The notes: generated by a model from the letters alone, not told the origin. DNA of 64,000 bases from Streptomyces sp. NBC_01429 (GCF_036231945.1 NZ_CP109599.1:7281501-7345500), one strand, 5' to 3'. Positions 32,937 to 41,173 are shown, counted from the stretch's first letter. Program-made: numbers and translations.

Positions 32937-33416
32937 ATGCGTGCGCACGGATATGTACTGCGGCGCGCGGTACGCGCCTCGTACATCCTGCCGCCCTCGG
33001 AGACATCCGCCCGCTGGGCACGGCATCTGACGGCCGCTTACCTCACCCGGGGCTGCGGCCAGCGGGTCTCCGCCGATCAGGTGGACGACGCGCGGCTCGT
33101 GGTCTCCGAGCTGGTCACCAACGCCACCCGGCACGGCCGCGGCAACTGCCGGCTGCGGCTGAGCGTGGACCACGGGCGGGTGACGGTCGAGGTCCACGAC
33201 CACAGCCCCGTCCCGCCCCGGCTGCGTACGACGGGCGCGGCCGTCCGGGACGCAACCGTCCGGGACGCGGCCGACGGGGTGGGCGAGAGCGGCGACGTGG
33301 GCGGACTGCGGGAGGACGGACGGGGCATCGCCATGGTCCGTGAGCTGTCCCGCCGCTTCTCGGTGCTCGGGTCGCCCGGCGGCGGCAAGACCGTCCAGGC
33401 CGTTCTGGCCTGCTGA
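32937..33416 (+). CDS. ATP-binding protein, RsbW-like HATPase (anti-sigma type)
   Basis: 159 residues. A GHKL/HATPase_c_2 domain: DDARLVVSELVTNATRHG (N box), VEVHDHSP (G1-like), and GGLREDGRGIAMVRELSRRFSV (G2). Proteins of this shape are numerous in streptomycetes and act as serine kinases that bind sigma factors or anti-sigma antagonists. No sigma factor or STAS gene adjoins it, so its partner is elsewhere. The linker GAAVRDATVRDAADGVGESGDVG is unusually repetitive. A GGAGGGAG site precedes the ATG at 32937. It is divergent from the beta-helix gene across a 400-base gap. Confidence 0.85.
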   Translation: MRAHGYVLRRAVRASYILPPSETSARWARHLTAAYLTRGCGQRVSADQVDDARLVVSELVTNATRHGRGNCRLRLSVDHGRVTVEVHDHSPVPPRLRTTGAAVRDATVRDAADGVGESGDVGGLREDGRGIAMVRELSRRFSVLGSPGGGKTVQAVLAC

Positions 33417-33476
33417 GGCGGGGCGGCCGGGCCCGGGCCCGATGTCCGGAAAGTTCAGAGGCGGCTGTAGAGGCGG

Positions 33477-34418
33477 CTATCCGAGCGCGATGTCTCCCGA
33501 TCGCGACGGGACGGCATCCAGCGCGGCGAGCGTCGCGTCGTCGAACGTGATCGCACCCGCGGCGACGTTCGCGTCGAGGTGTTCGGCGTTCGCGGTGCCC
33601 GGGATGAGGAGGACGTTCGGGGCCTGATGGAGCAGCCAGGCGAGGCCGACCTGCGCGGGCGTGCTGCTCAGGGACCGCGCCGCGGCCACGACGGCCGGCT
33701 CGTCGGTCACCTTCGGCAGCCCGGGGAGGCCGCTGCCCAGCGGGAAGTACGGCACCCAGGCGATGTTCTGGGCGACGCAGAGGCTCAGCACGTCCTCGTC
33801 GTCGCGCGACACGAGGCTGTAGGCGTTCTGCACGCACGCGATGCCCGCCGGGAGCGCCCGGCTCAGCGTGCCGAGGTCGACGCTGCTCAGTCCGATCGCG
33901 CCGATCTTGCCCTCGTCGCGCATCGCGACCATGACCGCGAGCTGGTCGTCGAGACCGACCACCTGGTCACCCTCGGCCCGCAGGCCGGGCCCGGAGTCCG
34001 TACGGCGCAGATTGACCAGCGGGATCCGATCGAGCCCCAGGCTCGCGAGGTTGTCCTCGACGCCCGCCCGCAGCTCCTCGGGCCGCTGCGCGAGCCGCAG
34101 TGAGTGGACGCCGCCGGGGTCGGGGGTGGCGCCGACCTTGCTGGCGACGAGGACGCCGTCCTCGGGCCGGATCGCCTCGCGGATGAGGCCGTTGACGAAG
34201 CCGTCGCCGTAGAAGTGGGCGGTGTCGATGTGGTCGACGCCCAGTTCGACCGCGCGGCGCAGGATCGCGACAGCGGCGGCGCGGTCGAGCCGCGGGCCCA
34301 GCTGCATCGCCCCGTAGCCGATGCGCGAGACGGTGCGGCCGGCGAGCCGGCCGGGGCCTGCGGGGCGCGGGGCGCCGGTGGCCGTGGTCTCGTCGGAGGG
34401 GGTACCGGTGGGAGGCAT
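33477..34418 (-). CDS. Aldo/keto reductase lacking the usual catalytic His
   Basis: 313 residues, (beta/alpha)8 NADP-dependent oxidoreductase. Catalytic Asp65, Tyr70 (VDHIDTAHFYG) and Lys94 (VASKVG) are present. Where most AKRs have LYQLH with the fourth residue, this protein reads PLVNLRRTDSG, so the His is replaced. The NADP end GLSSVDL, QNAYSLVSR, and LLIPGTANAEHLDANV is normal. It would reduce small carbonyls. It is divergent from a TetR gene (84-base gap), the classic layout of a repressor controlling its AKR neighbour. The GGAGG-like purines before the ATG are weak. Confidence 0.88.
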   Translation of the reverse strand: MPPTGTPSDETTATGAPRPAGPGRLAGRTVSRIGYGAMQLGPRLDRAAAVAILRRAVELGVDHIDTAHFYGDGFVNGLIREAIRPEDGVLVASKVGATPDPGGVHSLRLAQRPEELRAGVEDNLASLGLDRIPLVNLRRTDSGPGLRAEGDQVVGLDDQLAVMVAMRDEGKIGAIGLSSVDLGTLSRALPAGIACVQNAYSLVSRDDEDVLSLCVAQNIAWVPYFPLGSGLPGLPKVTDEPAVVAAARSLSSTPAQVGLAWLLHQAPNVLLIPGTANAEHLDANVAAGAITFDDATLAALDAVPSRSGDIALG

Positions 34419-34467
34419 GGGAATCCCATCTTCGTGCGACGATAGGGAAAGCGGAGGAGCATCCGTT

Positions 34468-34506
34468 ATGACGACTGTAGCACTACCGGAGGTGCCTCCG
34501 TTTTGA
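34468..34506 (+). promoter_or_regulatory. 12-codon leader ORF coupled to tetR, with RBS inside a dyad
   Basis: After GCGGAGGAG, an ATG at 34468 opens MTTVALPEVPPF, whose TGA (34504-34506) overlaps the TTG start of tetR as TTGA. The ribosome site for tetR, GGAGG at 34488-34492, is the left arm of the 14-base dyad CGGAGGTGCCTCCG (34487-34500). The same palindrome could be a TetR operator or an RNA hairpin that hides the ribosome site. Confidence 0.45.
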
Positions 34507-35210
34507 GTCCGTCCGAGCCAACTCCATCCGGTTCGCAAGCCGCCCCCGCCCCAGCCGCCGCAGTCGACGCCGGACGTCCGGCGCGTTCCGACGCGCGGCG
34601 CAACCGCGAAAAGCTGCTCGCCGCCGCCCGGGCCGCCTTCGTGGCCGCCGAGGGTACGGTCGCGCTCGAAGCCATCGCCCGCGACGCAGGGGTGGGCATC
34701 GGCACGCTCTACCGTCACTTCCCCACCCGCGAGGCACTCGTCGAAGCCGTCTACGCGGCCGAACTCGACGACGTCACCGCGTGCGCCCCCGCCCTGCTCG
34801 CCGAGTTCCCTCCCGAGGTCGCCCTCCGGGTGTGGGTGGACCGTTACGCGGCGTTCGTCGCGACCAAGCGCGGAATGGTCGACACGCTTCGCGCCGGCTG
34901 GGCGTCGGGGACCATGGCGACTCCGACCACGCGGGAACGCGTCACCGCCGTGCTCGCGACGATCCTCGCTGACGGGGCGCGGACGGGGTCGCTCCGCGCG
35001 GACGTCGAACCGGAGGACGTCACCGCGATGCTCCTCGGGGTCTTCCTCTCCACGACGGCCAGCGACACTCCGGAGCGGGCCGGCCGGCTCTTCGACCTCG
35101 TCATCGACGCACTGCGCCCGACCGGCGGCGGTGAGACCGGCGGCGGTGAGACCGGCGGCGGCGAGACCGGCGGCCGGGGCGGGGCCGACGCCCGGTCGAC
35201 CGGCGCCTGA
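34503..35210 (+). CDS. TetR family transcriptional regulator
   Basis: 235 residues from a TTG start (GGAGG ten bases upstream; no better start before the HTH). The HTH is RREKLLAAARAAFVAAEGTVALEAIARDAGVGIGTLYRHFPTREALVEAVY. The ligand domain belongs to the type common beside oxidoreductases (VWVDRYAAFVATKRGMVDTLRAGW, MLLGVFLSTTASDTPERAGRLFDLVIDALRP). The C-terminus carries three TGGGE repeats, encoded by a 15-bp minisatellite. It very likely represses the divergent AKR gene and itself. Confidence 0.88.
   Translation: MSPSEPTPSGSQAAPAPAAAVDAGRPARSDARRNREKLLAAARAAFVAAEGTVALEAIARDAGVGIGTLYRHFPTREALVEAVYAAELDDVTACAPALLAEFPPEVALRVWVDRYAAFVATKRGMVDTLRAGWASGTMATPTTRERVTAVLATILADGARTGSLRADVEPEDVTAMLLGVFLSTTASDTPERAGRLFDLVIDALRPTGGGETGGGETGGGETGGRGGADARSTGA
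35121..35165 (+). repeat. 15-bp minisatellite in the tetR 3' end
   Basis: Three tandem copies beginning ACCGGCGGCGGTGAG at 35121, 35136 and 35151 (third with one change) encode three TGGGE repeats at the protein's C-terminus, beyond the folded ligand domain. Confidence 0.9.
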
Positions 35211-35253
35211 CGCCGCCCCGGCCGCCGGCCGCCCGGCCGCTCGCGGACGGGTC

Positions 35254-36138
35254 CTACGCGCCGTCCGCCGTGACCGCCTCCAGGGCGTCGGAGACCGTGT
35301 CGAGGAACCGGGCGTGCGCCCGGTGGCTGCTCGGCGCCTCCGGGTTCCACGGGACGATCCGCGCGCGCTCCTCCAGCGCGCGCCAGTGCGCGTTGCCCCG
35401 GAGCCGGTCGCGCGGCGCCGCGTTCGCGCGTACGTCGGTGAGCACGAGGTCGGGGGCCAGCTCGGCGGCCTCGGACCATTCGGCCGTACGCCAGTTGGCC
35501 CCGCCCTCCGCCGCGGGCTCGATCAGTCCGACCCCCAGCTCGGTCAGGGACCGCAGATCGGGCCAGGTCAGCGGCCGGGCCAGATACGCGGTGTCCGGTC
35601 CCGCGGCCGACAGCGCCAGTACCCGGATCCGGCCCGGCCGCTCCGTCAGCGCGCGCAGCCGCTGCTCCGCGCGCTCCAGGTCCGCCTCAGCGGGCCGCAG
35701 CGGGGTGCGCAACGAGCGCGCCAGCGCGCTGAACCGGTCCCTGACGCCGTCGAGCGAGCGGTCCTTGCCCACCTCGATGACGGCCACCGGGATCCGCTCC
35801 TCCAGATGCTTGGCCGCCTCCGGGTCGATGCCGTACACCTGTCCGCCGCCGTAGCTGACGGCGACCACCAGGTCCGGCTCGGCCGCGTACAGGGCGTCCA
35901 GGTCGAGGGCGCTGCCCGCGCCGAAGTGGCGCAGCTCCGCGAGGGGCAGGTCGCCGGCCTTGGCCGGATCCGGGGTGTCTCCGTCATGGTGGGAACCGAA
36001 GATCCCCAGTGGACGCAGACCGTGGTCCCACAGCGTCGCGCCCGCCTGTATATAGGCCACCACCCGCGCCGGATGGTGGTCAGCCACGGTCAGATGGCCA
36101 CGGTCGTCCGTGAACTCCCAACTGGTGCCCGGGTTCAT
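35254..36138 (-). CDS. Siderophore-type ABC substrate-binding domain protein without a signal peptide
   Basis: 294 residues of the PF01497 (FepB/BtuF-like) fold: HHPARVVAYIQAGATLWDHGLRPLGIFGS, EPDLVVAVSYGGG, IPVAVIEVGKDRSLDGVRDRFSALARSL and APDLVLTDVRANA. The ATG at 36138 follows GAGGCGAGG, and no signal sequence or lipobox is found there or just upstream, so it would stay in the cytosol unless a missed exported start exists. No permease or ATPase adjoins it. Such orphan cytosolic forms recur in streptomycetes, role unknown; I infer ligand sensing or storage. A 7-bp dyad lies about 50-65 bases upstream. Confidence 0.75.
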   Translation of the reverse strand: MNPGTSWEFTDDRGHLTVADHHPARVVAYIQAGATLWDHGLRPLGIFGSHHDGDTPDPAKAGDLPLAELRHFGAGSALDLDALYAAEPDLVVAVSYGGGQVYGIDPEAAKHLEERIPVAVIEVGKDRSLDGVRDRFSALARSLRTPLRPAEADLERAEQRLRALTERPGRIRVLALSAAGPDTAYLARPLTWPDLRSLTELGVGLIEPAAEGGANWRTAEWSEAAELAPDLVLTDVRANAAPRDRLRGNAHWRALEERARIVPWNPEAPSSHRAHARFLDTVSDALEAVTADGA

Positions 36139-36183
36139 GCCTCGCCTCGTTCCGCTTGTGTTGGTGCGGTGCTGAGCGCGCAT

Positions 36184-36203
36184 CCGTACGTGGGTTCGTA
36201 CGG
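36184..36203. promoter_or_regulatory. Inverted repeat upstream of the orphan binding protein
   Basis: CCGTACG (36184-36190) and CGTACGG (36197-36203) form a perfect 7-base dyad with a 6-base spacer, 46 bases upstream of the start codon at 36138. It is a plausible operator; it does not resemble the actinobacterial iron box. Confidence 0.45.
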
Positions 36204-36230
36204 GCGCCACCCACTCTCTGCCCAACACGA

Positions 36231-36256
36231 GGCGCGCGGACCCTTTTTCGCGCGCC
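36231..36256 (-). terminator. Hairpin after the two-component operon
   Basis: GGCGCGCG (36231-36238) pairs with CGCGCGCC (36249-36256) around a 10-base loop, 20 bases past the response-regulator stop and before the next minus-strand gene. Confidence 0.6.
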
Positions 36257-36275
36257 GGGAAACGCCCGTCAAACC

Positions 36276-36935
36276 TCACGGCTCGATGAGGCCGGATCGG
36301 ATCGCGTAACGGGTCAGTTCCAGCCGGTCCCGCAGGCCCAGCTTCTGGAGGAGATTGGCGCGGTGCCGTTCGACGGTCTTGGCGCTGATCAGCAGCATTC
36401 CGGCGATCTCCTTGGACGTGTGCCCCTCGGCGACCAGCTTGAGGATCTCCTCCTCACGTGGCGTGATGGCGTTGTCCGGCACGCTGTCACCCTGCCGAAC
36501 CTGGTCGAGGTAGTTGCGGATGAGGGCCGTCACCGCCCCGGGGTAGAGGAACGGCTCGTCGCGCATGGCCGCCCGGCACGCCTCCACCAGGTCGCGGTCG
36601 GCGACGGACTTCAGGACGTAGCCGCTGGCCCCGGCCTTCAACGCCTCGAAGAAGTACTGCTCGTTGTCGTACATCGTCAGCATCAGGATGCGGGTCTCCG
36701 GTTGCAGCCGGGAGAGTTCCCGGGCGGCCTGGAGTCCGGTCAGCCGGGGCATCGCGATATCCAGGATCGCCAGGTCGGGCCGGTCGGCGCGGGCCATCTC
36801 GATGGCCTCGGCGCCGTCGCCGGCCTCCCCGATCACCGTCAGGTCCGGCTCGTTGTCGAGGATCAGCCGGACGCCCCGGCGGACCAGCGCGTGATCGTCG
36901 GCGAGGAGGATGCGGGTCGGTGTCGTCTCGGTCAT
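36276..36935 (-). CDS. NarL/FixJ family response regulator
   Basis: 219 residues. Receiver domain with acidic pocket (ILLADDHALV), phosphoacceptor Asp in LAILDIAMPRLTGL, and switch Lys in SGYVLKSVADRDL; C-terminal LuxR HTH ITPREEEILKLVAEGHTSKEIAGMLLISAKTVERHRANLLQKLGL. Partner kinase is encoded just upstream with ATGA overlap. LuxR-type regulators bind dyads as dimers; the divergent 370-base gap in front of the kinase (38045-38415) is a likely target. Signal is unknown. Confidence 0.92.
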   Translation of the reverse strand: MTETTPTRILLADDHALVRRGVRLILDNEPDLTVIGEAGDGAEAIEMARADRPDLAILDIAMPRLTGLQAARELSRLQPETRILMLTMYDNEQYFFEALKAGASGYVLKSVADRDLVEACRAAMRDEPFLYPGAVTALIRNYLDQVRQGDSVPDNAITPREEEILKLVAEGHTSKEIAGMLLISAKTVERHRANLLQKLGLRDRLELTRYAIRSGLIEP

Positions 36936-38044
36936 GGTCGGTTGTCCCCGTTTCCTGTGCTGTTTCCGTTCGTGTCCCGGCCGAGCGGGCCGGGTCCGCC
37001 GAGAGCGGCCGGCCCGTGCGCACGGTGTGATTCCCCGGGTGTGCCGGGGTCCGGGCTGGGGCCGGTGTCGGTGCCGGGGCCTGTGCCGGTGCCCGCGGCG
37101 CTGATCGGCACACACAGCCGTACGTCCGTACCGCGTTCGCGCCCCGGACCCCGTTCCACGGAGACGTCGGCGCCGATGAGCAGGGCCCGTTCGCGCATCC
37201 CGCGGATGCCCGCGCCCTCCGTCGCCGTACCGATGCCCCGGCCGTCGTCCCTGAGCAGCAGCTCCACGCCCGAGGGCGTGCGCCGGAGCGTCAACTCGAC
37301 CTGACGCGCGTCGGCGTGCCGTACGACATTGGTCAGCCCCTCCTGGGCCACCCGGTAGACGACCAGCTCCACGTCCTCGCCCAGCGGCGGCAACGCGCTG
37401 TCGAAGCCGTGCCGGACCGTCAGCCGGCTGTGCGTGGTGATCTCGTTGGTCAGCGCCTTCAGCGCGCTGATCAGCCCCAGCTCCTCCAGCACCCCGGGGC
37501 GCAGCCGCCGGGCGATCCGGCGGATCTCGTCCAGACTGCCCCGCGTGGTCTCCTGCACATGGTGCAGTTCGGCCCTGAGCGGCGCGGGCGCCCGGTCGGC
37601 GACGCGCTTGAGTTCGAGCAGGACCGCCGTGAGGGTCTGGCCGATCTCGTCGTGCAACTCCTGGGCGATCCTGCGGCGTTCGGCCTCCTGGGCGGAGAGC
37701 GCGAGGCCGCTGCTGGCCGCCCGTTCGGCCTCCAGCCGGTCCAGCATCGTGTTGAACGTCATGATCAGTTCGGCGATCTCGCCGTGTCCCGACACCACGG
37801 GACGGCGTCCGGGACGCAGCAGATCGGTGGTGGTCATGGCCCGGGTGAGCCGTTGCAGCGGAGTGAGCCCGATCCGCAGCAGCGCGGCGTTGGCCACCAG
37901 CATGGCCACCAGCCCCAGCGACATGATCAGCGCCTCGGTCAGCAGGACGGGGGCGGAGATGGTGACGGGGCCGAGGAGCAGCAGGGCGGTCGCCGCGAAC
38001 AGCACCGCGGCGTTGAGCAGAAAGATCCGCCAGAACAGGGACAC
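36932..38044 (-). CDS. NarL-type sensor histidine kinase
   Basis: 370 residues from a GTG at 38044, where GAGGAGG lies nine bases upstream. Two membrane helices (LFWRIFLLNAAVLFAATALLLLG and LLTEALIMSLGLVAMLVANAALL) enclose a very short external loop, so it probably senses the membrane or interior. HAMP-like linker RIGLTPLQRLTRAMTTTDLL, then HisKA_3 with the phosphorylated His in AQELHDEIGQTLTAV, and HATPase RVAQEGLTNVVRHADA, DDGRGIG. The C-terminal 50 residues are a Gly/Pro/Thr-rich tail. Coupled to its response regulator. Confidence 0.9.
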   Translation of the reverse strand: MSLFWRIFLLNAAVLFAATALLLLGPVTISAPVLLTEALIMSLGLVAMLVANAALLRIGLTPLQRLTRAMTTTDLLRPGRRPVVSGHGEIAELIMTFNTMLDRLEAERAASSGLALSAQEAERRRIAQELHDEIGQTLTAVLLELKRVADRAPAPLRAELHHVQETTRGSLDEIRRIARRLRPGVLEELGLISALKALTNEITTHSRLTVRHGFDSALPPLGEDVELVVYRVAQEGLTNVVRHADARQVELTLRRTPSGVELLLRDDGRGIGTATEGAGIRGMRERALLIGADVSVERGPGRERGTDVRLCVPISAAGTGTGPGTDTGPSPDPGTPGESHRAHGPAALGGPGPLGRDTNGNSTGNGDNRP

Positions 38045-38415
38045 GGGGCACGGCCTCCTCACAGTGGGTGGCCCCCCACTATCGCCCGCCCGGGGCGGCC
38101 GTCCCGACAACGGCTCCTCGGGCCCGCCCGCCGCGCCCGCCGCGATGGGGGTCCCACCCCCCTCGTCTACATGTCGGCCACCCCCGTATTTGGGTGCCGG
38201 TGCGGATGGTGCCCGGACGCCCCGGCGGGTGATCGTGTAGGGGCGGAGTTACGGGAACAGCGGGGCGGACGGGTGTACGGGAACGCGGTGGGCGGCCGGG
38301 ATGCGGGCCACGCGACGTACGGCCGGGCGAGCGGGCGAAACAGGGCGGCACGGCACAGGGCGGCACGGGACGGCACCGACGACGGCAGATGGAGACGGGC
38401 AGGGGAGGACGGGTC
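38045..38415. other. Divergent regulatory gap between the kinase and DUF3040 genes
   Basis: 371 bases with no plausible gene. It should contain both promoters. A near-dyad GGCCACCC (38176-38183) ... GGGTGCC (38192-38198) is the best candidate binding site for the NarL-type regulator. The right half is repetitive (CACGG-rich). Confidence 0.4.
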
Positions 38416-38712
38416 ATGACGACCAACGAGGACCAGCGGCTGGGCGACCTGGCCGAGCGGCTGCGCCGGGACGACCCCCGCCTGGCGCACGCCCTGCGGA
38501 CCGGCACCCCGTGCAGCCCGCGCGAATACCGCCGCGGCACGGCCTGGACCATGCTCGCCGTCGCGCTCGCCGGACTCGCCCTGGGCATCGTCATCGGTCA
38601 TGGACTGCTGATAGCGGCCGGGCTCGTACTGGCAGGAGCCGCCGCGCACCTCTTCGACCCCGACCGGGACCTGGTCCGGCAGGGCATCGCGCCGCACCCC
38701 GACGAGAGATGA
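38416..38712 (+). CDS. DUF3040 small membrane protein
   Basis: 98 residues. It starts MTTNEDQRLGDLAERLRRDDPRLAHALRTG, the conserved DUF3040 head (RLAxLERxLxxDDPRLA), then two adjacent hydrophobic helices (AWTMLAVALAGLALGIVIG and LLIAAGLVLAGAAAHLF) and a short acidic tail. Family function is unknown. GGGGAGGACGGGTC precedes the ATG. It is divergent from the two-component operon, which might control it, and is followed by a terminator. Confidence 0.85.
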   Translation: MTTNEDQRLGDLAERLRRDDPRLAHALRTGTPCSPREYRRGTAWTMLAVALAGLALGIVIGHGLLIAAGLVLAGAAAHLFDPDRDLVRQGIAPHPDER

Positions 38713-38759
38713 GCACCGCTCCGTAGGACGAGCAAGACTTCATACGGGAAATTGACGGT

Positions 38760-38785
38760 AAGGGCCTCGACACCGAGGCCCTTTT
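38760..38785 (+). terminator. Intrinsic terminator after DUF3040
   Basis: Stem AAGGGCCTCG/CGAGGCCCTT (38760-38769 and 38774-38783), loop ACAC, followed by a short T run. This is the only terminator in the window that has a T tract, 48 bases past the DUF3040 stop. Confidence 0.9.
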
Positions 38786-38807
38786 CGTCGTATAGCCGAC
38801 CAACGCG

Positions 38808-39026
38808 TACAAATTATTTTACGTTAAAATGGCGTTCGGGTGACCAACGCTGCCTTGAGCGATGGCTTCCCCATTACTCGGATCGCAGAGCTGACAGTCG
38901 ACTTACGCGGGGGCGGAGGGGCGGTTCCACATGCGCGCACCCCTGCTGTACCGCCGCACCAGGTCGGCCCGTGCCGCGTCGATCCCGTCGAGGGTGCCCT
39001 TACCGGTGCTTCACCGCGGCGCATGA
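38808..39026 (+). promoter_or_regulatory. AT-rich dyad and possible leader ORF before the antiporter operon
   Basis: 38808-38830 is strikingly AT-rich and contains the dyad ATTTTA-CGT-TAAAAT (38816-38830). Downstream, GGAGGG then ATG at 38931 opens a 31-codon frame (stop 39024-39026) encoding a basic peptide beginning MRAPLLYRRTRSARAAS, with one TTA codon. The antiporter subunit starts 114 bases later. The dyad may be a regulator or nucleoid-protein site; translation of the leader is unproven. Confidence 0.4.
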
Positions 39027-39140
39027 TGGAGAATCCCTGTCCGGCGGTGGGCAACGCATCCAGCCCCACCGCCCGCCCGCCGCATCGGGGGCCGTCATGC
39101 CCGTACACCGTCACGCCCACGCCCGCATGGAGCATTTCCT

Positions 39141-39626
39141 ATGGAGCCCACAGCTCACGTCAGCAAGACCGCCCTGCCCGGGGTCGGTACCCGCTACGAC
39201 CTGAACACCGAAGCGGGCAAGCACTTGTCGGTCGTCGTGCACCAGGACGGGCGCCGCATCCTCGCCTTCCACGACCCCGAGGACGACGACAACTGCCGGG
39301 ACGCGGCGCCGCTCGCACCGCACGAGTCGAGCGCGCTCTCCAAGCTGCTGGCGCCCGACCCCGTCGCGCACCTGCACCAGCAATTCGAGATCGACCTGCT
39401 CACCGAGCACATCCCGGTCACCAAGCGGTCCCCCTATGTGGGCCGGACCCTCGGTGCCACCCAGGTGCGCAGCCGCACCGGCGCCTCCATCGTCGCCGTC
39501 CTGCGCCGCACCGACGCCTTCCCCTCGCCCACCCCGGACTTCCGCTTCGCTCTGGGGGACACGCTCGTCGTGGTCGGCACCAGGGAAGGCGTGGACGCCG
39601 TCGCCGAACTGATCACCGGAGGATAA
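39141..39626 (+). CDS. RCK_C (TrkA-C) regulatory subunit of cation/proton antiporter, CpeA-like
   Basis: 161 residues. The C-terminal half is an RCK_C domain: DLLTEHIPVTKRSPYVGRTLGATQVRSRTGASIVAVLRRTDAFPSPTPDFRFALGDTLVVVGTREGVDAV. The N-terminal part is a small KhtT-like fold. In S. venezuelae the RCK_C protein CpeA binds cyclic di-AMP and works with the antiporter CpeB; this gene pair has the same order, so c-di-AMP control is a reasonable inference. The antiporter starts six bases after its stop. The ATG at 39141 is preceded by a non-canonical ribosome site, GCATTTCCT. Confidence 0.85.
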   Translation: MEPTAHVSKTALPGVGTRYDLNTEAGKHLSVVVHQDGRRILAFHDPEDDDNCRDAAPLAPHESSALSKLLAPDPVAHLHQQFEIDLLTEHIPVTKRSPYVGRTLGATQVRSRTGASIVAVLRRTDAFPSPTPDFRFALGDTLVVVGTREGVDAVAELITGG

Positions 39627-39632
39627 GCGCCC

Positions 39633-40916
39633 GTGCACGAAACCACCGCACTGCTCATCGAACTCGGGGCCATCATCCTCGGCCTGGGAATCCTTGGCCG
39701 GCTCGCCGGCCGCGTGGGTTTCTCGGCCATCCCGCTCTATCTCCTCGCCGGACTCGCCTTCGGGCACGGCGGCCTGCTCCCGCTCAACGCCAGTGAGGAG
39801 TTCGTCGCCACCGGCGCCGAGATAGGCGTGATCCTGCTGCTGCTCCTGCTGGGTCTGGAGTACAGCGCGTCCGAACTGGTCTCCAACCTCAAGACCCAGT
39901 ACCCCTCGGGCATCGTCGACTTCGTACTGAACGCCGTACCGGGCGCCGCCGCCGCGCTGATCCTGGGCTGGGGCCCGGTCGCGGCGGTGGCCCTGGCGGG
40001 TGTCACCTGGATCTCCTCGTCGGGGGTGATCGCCAAGGTCCTCGGCGATCTCGGCCGGCTCGGCAACAGGGAAACCCCCGTCATCCTCGGCGTCCTGGTC
40101 ATAGAAGACCTGGCGATGGCCGTCTACCTGCCCCTGCTCACCGCCCTGCTCGCCGGGCTCAGCCTCGCGGGCGGCAGCCTCACCCTGCTGATCTCGCTCG
40201 GTACGGTCGGCGCGGTCCTCTACGTGGCCCTGCGGCACGGCCGGCTGATCAGCCGCGCCGTGTCCTCCGACAACCCGGAGATGCTGCTCCTCGTCGTGCT
40301 CGGCCTGACCGTGCTGGTCGCCGGAGTCGCCCAGGAGCTCCAGGTCTCGGCGGCCGTCGGCGCGTTCCTCGTCGGCATCGCGCTCTCGGGCGAGGTCGCC
40401 GAGGGCGCGCACAATCTGCTCGCGCCCCTGCGTGACCTGTTCGCGGCCGTCTTCTTCGTCTTCTTCGGTCTCAACACGGACCCGGCCGCCATTCCGCCGG
40501 TGCTGGTCCCGGCGCTCATCCTGGCGACCGTCACCACGCTGACGAAGATCGGCACCGGCTGGTACGCGGCGAAGCGCGCCGGAGTCAGAACGGCGGGCCG
40601 CTGGCGCACCGGCGGCACCCTGGTGGCGCGCGGTGAGTTCTCCATCGTCATCGCGGGTCTCGCCGTGGGCGTGGAACCGCGGATCGGGCCGCTGGCCACC
40701 GCGTACGTACTGATCCTCGTGATCCTCGGCCCGCTGGCCGCCCGCTGGACGGAACCGCTGGCCCGGCGCCTGACGCGCACGCCCGCCCCCGCGGCGCCCC
40801 TCGCTCCGGCCGCCGCTGCCGCCGAGCCCTCCATCCTGGAGAAGCCCCTGCCGGACACCGGTGTGGCGGAGAGCGCCGCGCCGGAGCCGAACGACACGGC
40901 ACCCAGCCACGGCTGA
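39633..40916 (+). CDS. CPA2-type monovalent cation/proton antiporter
   Basis: 427 residues from a GTG, GGAGG lying seven bases upstream. Twelve to thirteen helices of the Na/H exchanger fold: ELGAIILGLGILGRLAGRVGFSAIPLYLLAGLAFG, GVILLLLLLGLEYSASEL, and the ion-binding helix VILGVLVIEDLAMAVYLPLLTA, in which the ED pair is the usual CPA2 site. The last 50 residues are a cytosolic Ala/Pro-rich tail. It exchanges K or Na for protons and is gated by the adjacent RCK_C subunit. Cotranscription is near certain. Confidence 0.9.
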   Translation: MHETTALLIELGAIILGLGILGRLAGRVGFSAIPLYLLAGLAFGHGGLLPLNASEEFVATGAEIGVILLLLLLGLEYSASELVSNLKTQYPSGIVDFVLNAVPGAAAALILGWGPVAAVALAGVTWISSSGVIAKVLGDLGRLGNRETPVILGVLVIEDLAMAVYLPLLTALLAGLSLAGGSLTLLISLGTVGAVLYVALRHGRLISRAVSSDNPEMLLLVVLGLTVLVAGVAQELQVSAAVGAFLVGIALSGEVAEGAHNLLAPLRDLFAAVFFVFFGLNTDPAAIPPVLVPALILATVTTLTKIGTGWYAAKRAGVRTAGRWRTGGTLVARGEFSIVIAGLAVGVEPRIGPLATAYVLILVILGPLAARWTEPLARRLTRTPAPAAPLAPAAAAAEPSILEKPLPDTGVAESAAPEPNDTAPSHG

Positions 40917-41173
40917 CCGCGGCCAGAACCGCCGAGCCGTGCGCGGGCACCGACGCGAACACTTCCGTCGACGTCCGCGCACGGCTTGTCGCGTGTAACG
41001 GCGGTACGGGCCGTACGGACGCGGCGGTACGACGGTAGGGCGGTACGGTCGGCAGGAGAGGTACGGCCGCCACCGGCGGCACGTCCGGTGCGCTTCCGCC
41101 CGCCGGCCCGCCGCCTCCGTACCATGTACCGCTTGCCCGTGGTGTGCGGCCACGTGGCCGGAGGGAGACGACC

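Noticed and set aside
41115..41135. GTAC-CAT-GTAC dyad before the second blaI
   Set aside because: Arms are only four bases and do not match BlaI operators; likely chance.
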